Below are positions 34,435-43,627 of a stretch of DNA of 64,000 nt, one piece after another. Every line of letters starts with the position of its first letter. The stretch's first letter is position 1. The notes beneath the pieces were generated by a model. That model saw only the letters and a list, made by a program, of their open reading frames with translations, did no database searches and was not told where the DNA came from. The stretch is taken from NCBI GenBank assembly GCA_017619675.1, contig JAFZRX010000014.1, forward strand, positions 1 to 64,000, read 5' to 3'. Made by a program: the position numbers and the translations under genes. The DNA comes from Bacteroidales bacterium. GTDB taxonomy: Bacteria > Bacteroidota > Bacteroidia > Bacteroidales > UBA932.

Positions 34435-37404
34435 ATGAAAAAAATTCTTAGAATGGCGTTAGTGCTTGCCCTCGCGGGTTCTGCACTATTGTACACTAGC
34501 TGTACAAAAGACTATTCTCCGGACATCAGTTCGCTCCAGGATCAGATCAATGCCATCCAGAGCAACACAGATGGTCTGCCTTGGGTAAAGGATCAGCTCC
34601 AGCAACTCCAGACTACCCTGAATGGACTTGCTCCAAAGGTTACCATCGGTGACGACGAACTGAACAACAGGATTAACGGTGTCAAGGGTGACCTCACCTC
34701 TGCTGTTAGTACCATCAACGCCGCCCTTGACGGCAAGGCTGACAAGGGTACCGTCAATTCGGCTCTCGCAGATTTGAACACCGCAATCTCCGATCTCCAG
34801 TCAGCTCTCGAGGCTCGCCTTGACGCTCTTGACGGAGATGAAGGACGCGTTGCCGCTATCGAGGAGACTCTCGAGGCTCTCGGCGCTGCTTCCGCAGCTA
34901 TCGACAGCCAGTTCGGCGAGTATGCTAAGTTCATCCAGAGCATGGCTTACGTTCCGTCTTCAACCTTCGGATATGAGTCTGCTTATCCTTTCACTCTCAC
35001 TGACGGACAGACTGTTTCTGACACCCTCCTGGTTCTTTCATTCATGGTTACTCCTCCTGAGGCCGCTTCACGCGTTACCATGGAAACAGCCAAGATGGTT
35101 GCAGTTGCTACAAAGGCCGCTGCCGCCGCACCTGTAGAGCTCACAATCAAGCAGCTCGTTTACAGGGAGGACGCTCCTGGTTATGTAGACGTATACGCAA
35201 TTGTAAAGGGCCTCAAGACCCAGTCTTACTTTGGTTCTCCTACTTTTGCAGTTGCACTTCAGGCAGCGCAGACAGTTGGAGAAGGTGACGACGCTCTCGT
35301 AGAGTACGTAACCTCTGACTATGCAAACGTTTATGGCGATAGCGCACATGACCTCCTGTTCCAGATCTATGACGCAGAGGAAGGTGATGTTATCCCTGCG
35401 TACGATTATAGGGACGACCATGAGGTAAGGGTTTCTCCTTCATCTCCTTCAGATTCTGTAAAGGTATTCACAGAAGGCCGCTGGTCAGTTGTTGCTGACG
35501 TTGCCGGAGCTTACATGACTCCTGCAGAGGCTAAGGCATTCTTCGGTGTAAACGACATCAAGCTCGTTTCCCCGGCTGCTGGTGACACCCTTTACGATGA
35601 TGATTACGATTCTGACTACTACGCTTCAGAGGACAAGGCCTTCGAGACCACTGTTCATCCTAACCGTCCTAAGACCGTTGTAGACTGCATCGTTGACGGT
35701 GAGGCTTTCGCATATGTAGGAATCGCCCTCCAGAACAGCCACGCAGGTGGACCTTATTCTGGTTGGGCTTATGGTGTTTACCATGCAGTTCCTGACACTG
35801 TTGCCCTGACACTTACTCCTCAGGATGTACACGAAGGTACTATCGATGTAATCATTCCTTGGGATTACAAGTACTATGATAACATCAAGGATACCCTTAT
35901 CGCCAAGATCCATGTTGACGGCGACCGTGACAGGCTTGTAGGTGCAGACGCTACCGAGACCTGGAACGAGGATTCTGAGACTGACTACACTGAGGGCGTA
36001 GGAGCCGTTACGGAGCACTCCAATGACAAGAACGCCATCGACGCTGTTCTCGTTTCCGCTGCTGAGTACGGAAAGGTTGACTCTACATATGTATATTCAA
36101 TCCAGAAGTTCGACCAGACCAACGCTACCGAGTACGTAGGTGAGTTCGAGTATATCGTAAAGGCACGTCCTGCAGACGCAGTCATCGAACTTGGACCTAT
36201 CGACACAATGGTATGCTACAGCAGTCCTACCAACATCGTAGTTGACGCTATCACAGCCGCATACGATTATCATAAGGAGTACTACAAGCCTTACACTCTC
36301 GACGAGGTTGCTGCTGACGCTCTTACAATGGGTGTTCAGAAGGGCGTTGAGGTTACAATTGACGGTAAGAAGGCTGACGCTTCACTCGTTACCGGTGGTG
36401 ACTTCGGTTACGCTAACGGTGAGGAGACAACCAACTTCGACATCAACCTGAACAAGCCGGGTGAGTGGAAGGTAACAGTTAAGACTGAGTTCGCTAACAT
36501 CGCTTACACCTTCGTTGTTACAATCAACGTAGAGGGCAACCCTGCACGCATCGCTCCTAAGTCTGCATACGTAACTGTTGACGATGCTGAGACCAAGGAT
36601 TACAGCGTAGAGGTTAAGGGTGACGTTGACGAAAGCACATACCACTACTATCTCGTTCACCAGCCGTTCCAGGATTACCTGAAGGTTGTCGAGTACGCTG
36701 AGACCTCAGAGGAGCTCAAGATGGACCTCAAGAACATCACCAAGATGCCTGCTGATACAGCAGTTAAGGAGCCTACAACTCCTTGTGGACTTGTAAGACT
36801 CGTTGAGGACAAGACCGTTGCTAACCTCGCTGACAAGATGACATTCGAGTGGGATAAGTGGGATAGCCTCGCATTCTACGTAGCAGCTCGCCTCATCCCT
36901 GCAGTTCAGCCGGATGCAACCGTTGACTCTGCAACCGTAAGGCTCTGGACCAAGGATCCTATCCCTGTATTCGACGGTGGAAATGGAATCGTTGTTGAGC
37001 ACGAGAAGGATAGCCTTGCTCATACCAACATCATCGCTGGTATCAACATCGCTGACCTTAACGGAATCAAGCTGAACGACAAGGATGGTCTCCGCGCAAT
37101 CGGACCTGACGCTGAAACTGGCGAGATCGTAGTTGACTACGACCAGGAGATCGAGATCGGCAACGTAGAGCTCGTAAGTGGTGCTGACTTCATCGAGGAG
37201 CTCAACATCTACTTCGATGCTAACGATCCTAACGTTCTCTGCCTCGACCTCAACCAGGGTGTAATCGTTGATCCTATCGTTGTGAAGATCCCTATCACCC
37301 TCAGCTACATGCTTGACCGTGGTCTTGAAGCTAAGAACACAATCTGGGTAACTGTAACCTTCATTGAGAAGGGAACTGCAGCTCCCGCACCTGTTGAGCC
37401 GTAA
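34435..37404 (+). CDS. Large surface lipoprotein of unknown function
   Basis: The 989-residue protein has a lipoprotein signal (ALAGSALLYTSC, lipid-modified Cys23). Residues 25-175 form a predicted coiled coil (SSLQDQINAIQ, LQQLQTTLNGLAPK, IEETLEALGAASAAID), and the rest is probably beta-rich domains with many Asp, Thr and Val residues. The coiled-coil start after the lipid anchor resembles a domain found in many Bacteroidetes lipoproteins, whose role is not known to me. Codon use differs from the neighbours (many GCT, GTT, GAC; few rare codons), fitting strong expression, and it has its own promoter and terminator. Confidence 0.75.
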   Translation: MKKILRMALVLALAGSALLYTSCTKDYSPDISSLQDQINAIQSNTDGLPWVKDQLQQLQTTLNGLAPKVTIGDDELNNRINGVKGDLTSAVSTINAALDGKADKGTVNSALADLNTAISDLQSALEARLDALDGDEGRVAAIEETLEALGAASAAIDSQFGEYAKFIQSMAYVPSSTFGYESAYPFTLTDGQTVSDTLLVLSFMVTPPEAASRVTMETAKMVAVATKAAAAAPVELTIKQLVYREDAPGYVDVYAIVKGLKTQSYFGSPTFAVALQAAQTVGEGDDALVEYVTSDYANVYGDSAHDLLFQIYDAEEGDVIPAYDYRDDHEVRVSPSSPSDSVKVFTEGRWSVVADVAGAYMTPAEAKAFFGVNDIKLVSPAAGDTLYDDDYDSDYYASEDKAFETTVHPNRPKTVVDCIVDGEAFAYVGIALQNSHAGGPYSGWAYGVYHAVPDTVALTLTPQDVHEGTIDVIIPWDYKYYDNIKDTLIAKIHVDGDRDRLVGADATETWNEDSETDYTEGVGAVTEHSNDKNAIDAVLVSAAEYGKVDSTYVYSIQKFDQTNATEYVGEFEYIVKARPADAVIELGPIDTMVCYSSPTNIVVDAITAAYDYHKEYYKPYTLDEVAADALTMGVQKGVEVTIDGKKADASLVTGGDFGYANGEETTNFDINLNKPGEWKVTVKTEFANIAYTFVVTINVEGNPARIAPKSAYVTVDDAETKDYSVEVKGDVDESTYHYYLVHQPFQDYLKVVEYAETSEELKMDLKNITKMPADTAVKEPTTPCGLVRLVEDKTVANLADKMTFEWDKWDSLAFYVAARLIPAVQPDATVDSATVRLWTKDPIPVFDGGNGIVVEHEKDSLAHTNIIAGINIADLNGIKLNDKDGLRAIGPDAETGEIVVDYDQEIEIGNVELVSGADFIEELNIYFDANDPNVLCLDLNQGVIVDPIVVKIPITLSYMLDRGLEAKNTIWVTVTFIEKGTAAPAPVEP

Positions 37405-37426
37405 GTTTCAAACTTAACTCAATATT

Positions 37427-37460
37427 AAAGAGGCGCCCCGCACAGGGGCGTCTCTTTTTT
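37427..37460 (+). terminator. Rho-independent terminator of the lipoprotein gene
   Basis: The stem AGAGGCGCCCC pairs with GGGGCGTCTCT (one wobble) around a short loop and is followed by six T. It lies about 25 bases after the stop codon. Confidence 0.92.
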
Positions 37461-37469
37461 ATGTATTAT

Positions 37470-37500
37470 TTTGACATAAGAAAAAAAATTCGTAATATTG
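37470..37500 (+). promoter_or_regulatory. Promoter of the OmpA-family gene
   Basis: TTTG (37470-37473), 19 bases, then TAATATTG (37493-37500), a one-base variant of the -7 consensus. The leader is about 30 bases. Confidence 0.75.
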
Positions 37501-37537
37501 CAGTATATAGGATTATTCTGTAATAACACATATTAAT

Positions 37538-38689
37538 ATGAAAAAAGCATTATTAGTTCTTTCTTCTTTTCTTGCGCTTACCTTCAGCGTAAACGCTCAG
37601 CAGTTCTTCCCTGACTGGTATATCGGTATCAAGGGAGGCGTTGGAGAGACCATCGGAGAGACCAACTGGCAGAACCTTCTTTCTCCTGCCGCGGCCATCA
37701 ATGTTGGCTATCAGTTTACTCCTGTGTTCGGCCTTCGCGGAGACATCGCCGGCTGGCAGGCAAAGGGTGCGCTTCCTCTTTACGGGGACATCTATAAGTT
37801 CAACTATGCACAGGCTGCATTGGACGCTACCTTCGACATCGCAAGTCTCTTCGCAGGCTATAAGGAGCGTATAATCAATCCTTATGTATTCGTAGGAGCA
37901 GGTGCAAACTACCGTTTCAACAACGATGAGGCCAATGCAATCGCAAGCCACTTCTACAAAGACAACTATCTTTGGGATGGCGGTAAGGTTTCACTCCTTG
38001 GCCGCGCCGGTGCAGGAATCGATTTCAGACTGTCAGATGCAGTTGCCCTTGAGCTTGAGGCTGTAGCAAACGGCTACTCAGATCACTTCAACTCAAAGGT
38101 CGGTGACATCTTCGACTATCAGATCAACGCTCTCGCAGGTCTTAAGTTCAACTTTGGCGCTGCCAAGAAGAAAGCCGCAGCTCTTGCTGCAGCTGAGGCA
38201 GAGGCCGCTCGCCTTGCAGCAGAGAGGGCAGCGGCTGAGGCTGCACGCCTTGCCGCTGAAAGAGCTGCCGCAGAGAAGGCCGCCGCTGACGCAGAGGCCG
38301 CCCGTCTCGCAGCAGAAAGGGCAGCAGCAGAGAGGGCAGCAGCAGAGGCTGCAGCTCGCGCTCGTGCCCGCGCTACCACAGAGAACGTTCTCTTCGTTAT
38401 CGACCAGTGGAAGATCCGTCCTTCAGAGCAGGAGAAGATCGACCGCGTTGTCAACCTCATGAAGCAGTATCCTGAGGCAGTTGTTACAATCAGCGCTTAC
38501 GCTGACAAGCAGACTGGTAATCCTCGTTGGAACATGACCCTGTCACAGCGTCGTGCTGAGGTTGTTGCTGATGCCCTCAAGGCAGCTGGAATCGCAGCTA
38601 ACCGTATCACCACCGAGTACTTCGGAGATACCGTTAACCCGTTCGAGACCGCTCCTGAGAACCGTGTATCCGTTCTCGTAACAAAGTAA
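37538..38689 (+). CDS. OmpA-family outer-membrane protein
   Basis: The 383-residue protein has a signal peptide (MKKALLVLSSFLALTFSVNA-Q), an N-terminal eight-stranded barrel-like domain (to about residue 205), an Ala/Glu/Arg-rich helical spacer of about 65 residues (repeats of AARLAAERAAAE) and a C-terminal OmpA peptidoglycan-binding domain (VVTISAYADKQTGNPRWNMT, then LSQRRAEVVADAL and NRVSVLVTK). It tethers the outer membrane to the cell wall. Own promoter and terminator and favoured codons suggest abundant expression. The long helical spacer is notable. Confidence 0.93.
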   Translation: MKKALLVLSSFLALTFSVNAQQFFPDWYIGIKGGVGETIGETNWQNLLSPAAAINVGYQFTPVFGLRGDIAGWQAKGALPLYGDIYKFNYAQAALDATFDIASLFAGYKERIINPYVFVGAGANYRFNNDEANAIASHFYKDNYLWDGGKVSLLGRAGAGIDFRLSDAVALELEAVANGYSDHFNSKVGDIFDYQINALAGLKFNFGAAKKKAAALAAAEAEAARLAAERAAAEAARLAAERAAAEKAAADAEAARLAAERAAAERAAAEAAARARARATTENVLFVIDQWKIRPSEQEKIDRVVNLMKQYPEAVVTISAYADKQTGNPRWNMTLSQRRAEVVADALKAAGIAANRITTEYFGDTVNPFETAPENRVSVLVTK

Positions 38690-38707
38690 TCTGACAACCC
38701 AGATACA

Positions 38708-38745
38708 AAGAAAGGTGACCCCTCCCGGGTCACCTTTCTTGTTTT
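38708..38745 (+). terminator. Terminator of the OmpA-family gene
   Basis: A perfect 14-bp stem (AAGAAAGGTGACCC with its complement) around a five-base loop is followed by GTTTT. Confidence 0.93.
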
Positions 38746-38861
38746 ATATGGTCAATCTTTACGGTAGTACTGGGTAGTATACCTTACATAATATTATAAT
38801 GAAAGATATTTAAACAGTAGTTTTTGGAAATCCATCCGGAAAGTTAATTCCGGAACGTACC

Positions 38862-39665
38862 TTACTTTATGTAACCGAGGGAACGGAGTTCCTGTTTGGC
38901 AAGGGCCATGTCGTTAAGGAATTCTTCGTTGGAGTGTACGACGGCCAGGGCGGCGGCGGCGGCGATGCGCGCGGCGTCAACGTCACTCTGGTAGTGGTAA
39001 CCCACGATAACGCGGCTTTCACCGTACTCGTAGCCAATCTTGAGGATCTGCTCACTCCTTTCAGGCATCAACTCTGCAAGTACAAGGGCGATGGTCCAGC
39101 CCCTGGTAGCGTGACCGGAAGGGTAGGAGGCGCTGTTGCGTGAGCCTCTTTCGCTCTCAGGAACGCCTGTAGGCTCGCTGAATTCAACGTAAGGACGTTT
39201 GCGCTTGTAGTAGTCCTTGGCCTTCTTGTTGGCGTTGTTGGTGGTAGTGTAGGACTTGGAGAGAAGCCTGTAAAGGTTGGGAGTGGTCTCTGAACTGAAC
39301 AGGAACCCCAAGGCCGGCTCAAACCTCTTTGCAACATAGGACATGGAGCTGCTGGCGTCATCGTGAGCCAAGGTTCCGCGCTCAGTTGGACGGATGGTCT
39401 TGCCCCAGGCGTAGTATGCGAGGTCTCCTTCAAAAAGAGGATCTCCCGGCTTTGTGGGAGATGGAAGATAGATGGAGGCATCAGGAAGCTCTTCGTCCTC
39501 CAGATATGCGGTGGAAGAAGAGGCGCCTGTCTGATTGGCGGCAACCTGCGCCGTAGCCTGCGTCTGGGTTGCTTTCCTGGCTGTAGAGCAGGATACAACC
39601 AACAAGGCCGCAACCAGAATGGTGGTAATGCGGCCTAAGTTTAAGGTATAATAGTGCTTTGACAT
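38862..39665 (-). CDS. PAP2-type acid phosphatase lipoprotein
   Basis: The 267-residue protein has a lipobox (AALLVVSC) and the three phosphatase motifs of the class A acid phosphatase/PAP2 family: KxxxxxxRP as KRKRPYVEF, SYPSGHATRGW and SRVIVGYHYQSDVDAAR. The His in the last two motifs and the Arg would bind and attack phosphate. A periplasmic or outer-membrane-attached non-specific phosphomonoesterase is the likeliest role. It starts 5 bases after ppdK and is probably co-transcribed. Confidence 0.9.
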   Translation of the reverse strand: MSKHYYTLNLGRITTILVAALLVVSCSTARKATQTQATAQVAANQTGASSSTAYLEDEELPDASIYLPSPTKPGDPLFEGDLAYYAWGKTIRPTERGTLAHDDASSSMSYVAKRFEPALGFLFSSETTPNLYRLLSKSYTTTNNANKKAKDYYKRKRPYVEFSEPTGVPESERGSRNSASYPSGHATRGWTIALVLAELMPERSEQILKIGYEYGESRVIVGYHYQSDVDAARIAAAAALAVVHSNEEFLNDMALAKQELRSLGYIK

Positions 39666-39670
39666 AAGTC

Positions 39671-42391
39671 TTATTCACTCTGGCTTATAGCAGCCTGAGC
39701 TGCTGCAAGCCTTGCGATAGGAACGCGGAAAGGAGAGCAGGAAACATAGTCCAGACCAATCTTGTTGAAGAAGTTGATTGAGTCAGGATCTCCGCCATGC
39801 TCGCCGCAGATGCCGCACTTGAGGTCCGGCCTCTGGGAACGTCCGCCCTGGATACCGTACTCTACAAGCTTGCCCACACCCTTGGTGTCAATGGTCTGGA
39901 ACGGATCTGCATCCAGGATCTTGTTGCCCAGGTAGTCACCCATGAAGGTACCTACGTCATCACGTGAGAAGCCGAAGGTCATCTGGGTGAGGTCGTTGGT
40001 ACCAAAGCTGAAGAACTCCGCGGTGCGTGCCATACGGTTTGCTGTAAGGGCGGCGCGCGGGATTTCGATCATAGTACCGAACTTATAGTTGATGGTCATC
40101 ATGTAGCGGCCCTCTACCTCTGAGCGTACGCGGTCGCAGATTCCCTTCTGGAAGCTGAGCTCGCGGGCTGATACGGTAACAGGGATCATGATCTCAGGGA
40201 TTGGCTTGTAGCCCTCGTTGATGAGCTCGGCGGTGGCGGTGAAGATGGCCCTGTACTGAGTCTCGGCAATGAGAGGGAAGGAAACGTGCAGACGTACTCC
40301 ACGGTGACCCATCATAGGGTTAACCTCGTGCAGGTGCTCGCCGCGCTTCTCGATTTCCTTTACGCTTACGCCAAGTTCCTTTGCGATCTCAGCCTTCTTG
40401 TCCTGGCTCTTTGGAACGAACTCGTGCAGAGGCGGGTCAAGCAGACGGAATACTACCGGCTTGCCGTCCATGATCTTCATGGTACTCTTTACGGAAGCCT
40501 TGATGAACGGCTCAAGCTCTGCCAGGGCTGCCTGACGCTCTTTCTCGGTGTCGCAGAGGATCATCTTGCGAAGCTTGGAGAGAGGCAACTCAGAGTGCTT
40601 GCCGTAGAACATGTGCTCTATACGGAACAAGCCAATACCCTCGGCGCCAAACTGAAGGGCGCGTGCAGCGTCTTCAGGGGTGTCCGCGTTGGTGCGGATG
40701 CCAAGGCGGCGGTATTTGTCAACTATTGCCATGAACTTCTTGAACAGAGGGTTCTCAGAAGCGTCCATGGTAGCAATCTCGGAACCGTAGATAAGGCCCT
40801 TGGAACCGTTCAGTGAAAGGGTGTCACCCTCCTTGAACTTGAGGTCGCCAAAGCTTACGGTCTTGTTTGCGAGGTCAATCTTCATGGCTTCGCATCCTAC
40901 GATGCAGCACTTGCCCCATCCCCGGGCTACCAATGCGGCGTGGGAGGTCATACCTCCGCGGGTGGTAAGGATACCGGCTGCAACCCTCATACCCTCGATA
41001 TCTTCAGGAGAGGTCTCTTCGCGGACCAGGATAACCTTCTTGCCCTTGGCGTACTCCTTCATTGCATCCTCGATGGTGAAGCAGATTTGTCCAACGGCTC
41101 CGCCCGGAGATGCGGGAAGTCCGTGGGCGATAACCTTTGCCTTCTTCTCTGATGAAGGGTCAAGGATAGGGTGGAGGATTTCGTCAAGCTGAGAGGGGGA
41201 TACCCTGAGGACGGCGGTGCGCTCGTCGATCATGCCCTCGTCAAGCATGTCCATTGCCATCTGGAGGGCGGCGAGGCCGGTCCTCTTTCCGATACGGCAC
41301 TGAAGCATGTACAGTTTGCCGTCCTGGATGGTGAACTCTATGTCCTGCATGTCATGGAAGTGGTTCTCCAGGAGGACGCGGATGTCGTCAAGCTCCTTGT
41401 AAACCTCAGGCATTGCCTTCTCAAGTGACTGCAGGTTCTTGTTATGGTCTGTCTTTGTAGCCTCATTCAGAGGGTTAGGGGTGCGGATTCCGGCTACTAC
41501 GTCTTCGCCCTGGGCGTTGATGAGCCACTCTCCGTAGAATTTGTTGTCTCCGATGGCAGGGTTACGGGAGAAAGCAACTCCGGTAGCGGAGGTCTCGCCC
41601 ATGTTTCCGAATACCATAGACTGTACGTTCACTGCTGTTCCCCAGTCATCAGGAATCTTCTCTATCTTGCGGTATGCAATTGCCCTCTTTCCGTTCCAGG
41701 ACTTGAATACTCCTCCGATGGAACCCCAGAGCTGGGCCTTTGCGCTGTCCGGGAATTCAACTCCCAGGACTTCCTTAACTTTCTTCTTGAAAAGTTCGCA
41801 GAGTTCCTTGAGTTCGTCTGCGGTGATTTCTGTGTCACTCTTGTACCCCTTGGCTTCCTTGAGGTCTGCCATCATCTTGTCAAGCTGCTGGCGTATGCCC
41901 TTTCCGTCCTCGGGCTCAATGCCTTCGGCCTTCTCCATTACAACGTCGGAGTACATCATGATGAGACGCCTGTATGCGTCATATACGAAGCGCGGGTTGC
42001 CGGTCTTCTCGATCATGCCGGGGATGGTGTCGGAGCAGAGTCCGATGTTAAGGATGGTGTCCATCATTCCAGGCATGGAGCTGCGGGCGCCGGAGCGGCA
42101 GCTTACAAGAAGAGGGTTCTTCTTGTCACCGAACTTCTTGCCCATGAGGGCCTCGGTGGCCTCCAGGGCGGCTGCAACCTCACCCTTGAGCTCCTGAGTA
42201 TAGGAACCGCCAAGAGCGTAGTATTCTGCGCAGCACTCAGTTGTGATTGTAAAACCTGCAGGTACCGGCAAGCCAAGCTTGCTCATTTCTGCCAGATTGG
42301 CTCCTTTTCCACCAAGGAGCTCCCTCATCTTACCGTCACCTTCGGCGGTCTTTCCGCCAAAACGGTAAACTCTTTTTTTCCTTTCAAACAT
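39671..42391 (-). CDS. ppdK: Pyruvate phosphate dikinase
   Basis: The enzyme interconverts pyruvate + ATP + phosphate and PEP + AMP + PPi, joining glycolysis and gluconeogenesis. The 906-residue protein has the N-terminal nucleotide-binding domain (LLGGKGANLAEMSKLGLPVP, CRSGARSSMPGMMDTILNIG), the phosphohistidine domain with His484 in GGMTSHAALVARGWGK, and the PEP/pyruvate TIM barrel (GIGLFRIEHMF, ending in CGICGEHGGDP with the catalytic Cys). Length and all motifs are complete. This is the usual enzyme of anaerobic Bacteroidales. Confidence 0.97.
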   Translation of the reverse strand: MFERKKRVYRFGGKTAEGDGKMRELLGGKGANLAEMSKLGLPVPAGFTITTECCAEYYALGGSYTQELKGEVAAALEATEALMGKKFGDKKNPLLVSCRSGARSSMPGMMDTILNIGLCSDTIPGMIEKTGNPRFVYDAYRRLIMMYSDVVMEKAEGIEPEDGKGIRQQLDKMMADLKEAKGYKSDTEITADELKELCELFKKKVKEVLGVEFPDSAKAQLWGSIGGVFKSWNGKRAIAYRKIEKIPDDWGTAVNVQSMVFGNMGETSATGVAFSRNPAIGDNKFYGEWLINAQGEDVVAGIRTPNPLNEATKTDHNKNLQSLEKAMPEVYKELDDIRVLLENHFHDMQDIEFTIQDGKLYMLQCRIGKRTGLAALQMAMDMLDEGMIDERTAVLRVSPSQLDEILHPILDPSSEKKAKVIAHGLPASPGGAVGQICFTIEDAMKEYAKGKKVILVREETSPEDIEGMRVAAGILTTRGGMTSHAALVARGWGKCCIVGCEAMKIDLANKTVSFGDLKFKEGDTLSLNGSKGLIYGSEIATMDASENPLFKKFMAIVDKYRRLGIRTNADTPEDAARALQFGAEGIGLFRIEHMFYGKHSELPLSKLRKMILCDTEKERQAALAELEPFIKASVKSTMKIMDGKPVVFRLLDPPLHEFVPKSQDKKAEIAKELGVSVKEIEKRGEHLHEVNPMMGHRGVRLHVSFPLIAETQYRAIFTATAELINEGYKPIPEIMIPVTVSARELSFQKGICDRVRSEVEGRYMMTINYKFGTMIEIPRAALTANRMARTAEFFSFGTNDLTQMTFGFSRDDVGTFMGDYLGNKILDADPFQTIDTKGVGKLVEYGIQGGRSQRPDLKCGICGEHGGDPDSINFFNKIGLDYVSCSPFRVPIARLAAAQAAISQSE

Positions 42392-42454
42392 ATTATTATT
42401 CTACTTCTAAATTTCGGTCGCGAATTTAGTAAAAATATTCTACAAATCAGCGCT

Positions 42455-43576
42455 TTAATCTTCACCTTCTGAACTTTGGCTTCTGATAAGCGAATCCAGT
42501 ATGGCCTCTATGGAAGTTTTGCCTGAATCAAGGACCGTAATGTCCCTGCTCTTAACGTCAGGATGGCCCAGGGGGAAGTATACGATGTCCTGGAGAAGCA
42601 TCTCCGCGTCTATGTAGTCAAAGTCGATGTCCCGTATCTGTATGAGCGCTCCCGGAACCTCCGAGAACAGTATCCTGATGGAGTCTTTCTCGTGATATGT
42701 GCTCTTGATGTCCGCAAGGTTGATGCAGGCGCCGCATATGGCGCTCATGCGGCGCATAGCTGAAAGCAAGCCGCCCTCGCCCACGGTTGCGGCGCTCAGC
42801 AGGATGCCGTCCTCCGCAAGTTCGCGCACCAGTTCGAAGCAGTCCATGAAGTAGTCCGCATCGCCGTTCTCCGGTGCAGGGTCCGGAGTTCCGTTGACAA
42901 CCTCTGAGAAGAGGGATCCGCCAAGGCGGAAGTCGCATGAGTCAAAGGGGATGAAGACAAGCCAGCTTTCTGCGTCCGGGACTATGCTTTGCGGTACGAT
43001 GAGCCTGCGGTGAAGCGAAGGCTCTCCCTCCGCGGCGGCGTCGGCCAGTTCGTCATCAGATTCGGGCTGGGTCCCAGCAATGCAGGCGCTCAATGACAGG
43101 CGGCAGGCATCGGCCTTGTATACATTGTATTTCTGCAGGCGGATGCCAAGGGCGTCGATGAAGTCCGCGGCGGCCTCGCAGGAACGGTAAAGGGCGGCGA
43201 AGCGTCCCAGGCCGCCGTCGCACCACTCCCATTTTGCGGAGAGCGCCAGGTCCTGCAGGCGGAAATGGCCGTCCTTCCACAGGGTTTCTATGAGTTCCTG
43301 GGCTATGAGGCTCTTTGTGTACTGGGCGGGGAACGCAAGGGGGAAGTCCTGACGGATGCTGGCTACTACCTTGTTCAGGTAGTAATGCATGTGCTCGGCG
43401 TCAATGGCGCAGGATTTGAGTTCGGGGTCAGTGGTCTCGTCGGCAATGGTCTCGGAGAAGTCCTCCACGGGGTGCTTCTCAATGGAGATGTCGTTGAGCA
43501 TCTCTATTGGAGAGAGGGCCTGAGGGACTCCGTCTATGATGTAGGAGGAGAGTAGAGCCGATGAGAATTTCTTCAT
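42455..43576 (-). CDS. Hypothetical protein, 373 residues
   Basis: I do not recognise this protein. It has no signal peptide or membrane helix, is acidic (many Asp and Glu), and reads as a soluble alpha/beta protein: HMHYYLNKVVASIRQDFPLA, YTKSLIAQELIETLWKDGHF and FVLIPFDSCDF-like strands. Cysteines are spread (about ten), without a CxxC. It is transcribed from a good promoter back to back with folC. The start codon lies about 20 bases downstream of the -7 box. Confidence 0.6.
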   Translation of the reverse strand: MKKFSSALLSSYIIDGVPQALSPIEMLNDISIEKHPVEDFSETIADETTDPELKSCAIDAEHMHYYLNKVVASIRQDFPLAFPAQYTKSLIAQELIETLWKDGHFRLQDLALSAKWEWCDGGLGRFAALYRSCEAAADFIDALGIRLQKYNVYKADACRLSLSACIAGTQPESDDELADAAAEGEPSLHRRLIVPQSIVPDAESWLVFIPFDSCDFRLGGSLFSEVVNGTPDPAPENGDADYFMDCFELVRELAEDGILLSAATVGEGGLLSAMRRMSAICGACINLADIKSTYHEKDSIRILFSEVPGALIQIRDIDFDYIDAEMLLQDIVYFPLGHPDVKSRDITVLDSGKTSIEAILDSLIRSQSSEGED

Positions 43577-43595
43577 TTTGCGTTCTATAAGACTT

Positions 43596-43626
43596 CAAAA
43601 ATAACTATTTTTGGAAACACTTCAAA
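43596..43626 (-). promoter_or_regulatory. Promoter of the hypothetical gene at 42455-43576
   Basis: On the minus strand TTTG (43623-43626), exactly 19 bases, TATTTTTG (43596-43603). It overlaps the folC start region and the oppositely oriented -7 box at 43606-43613. Confidence 0.8.
43606..43613 (+). promoter_or_regulatory. Candidate folC promoter, -7 element
   Basis: TATTTTTG fits TAnnTTTG and ends 14 bases before the folC ATG. A TTTG at 43577-43580 is 25 bases away, too far for a standard pair. Confidence 0.5.
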
Positions 43627-43627
43627 T

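Noticed and set aside
38816..38860. Hairpin TCCGGAA/TTCCGGA as terminator of the phosphatase gene
   Set aside because: The stem is perfect but no T-run follows on the minus strand, so it was not listed as a terminator.
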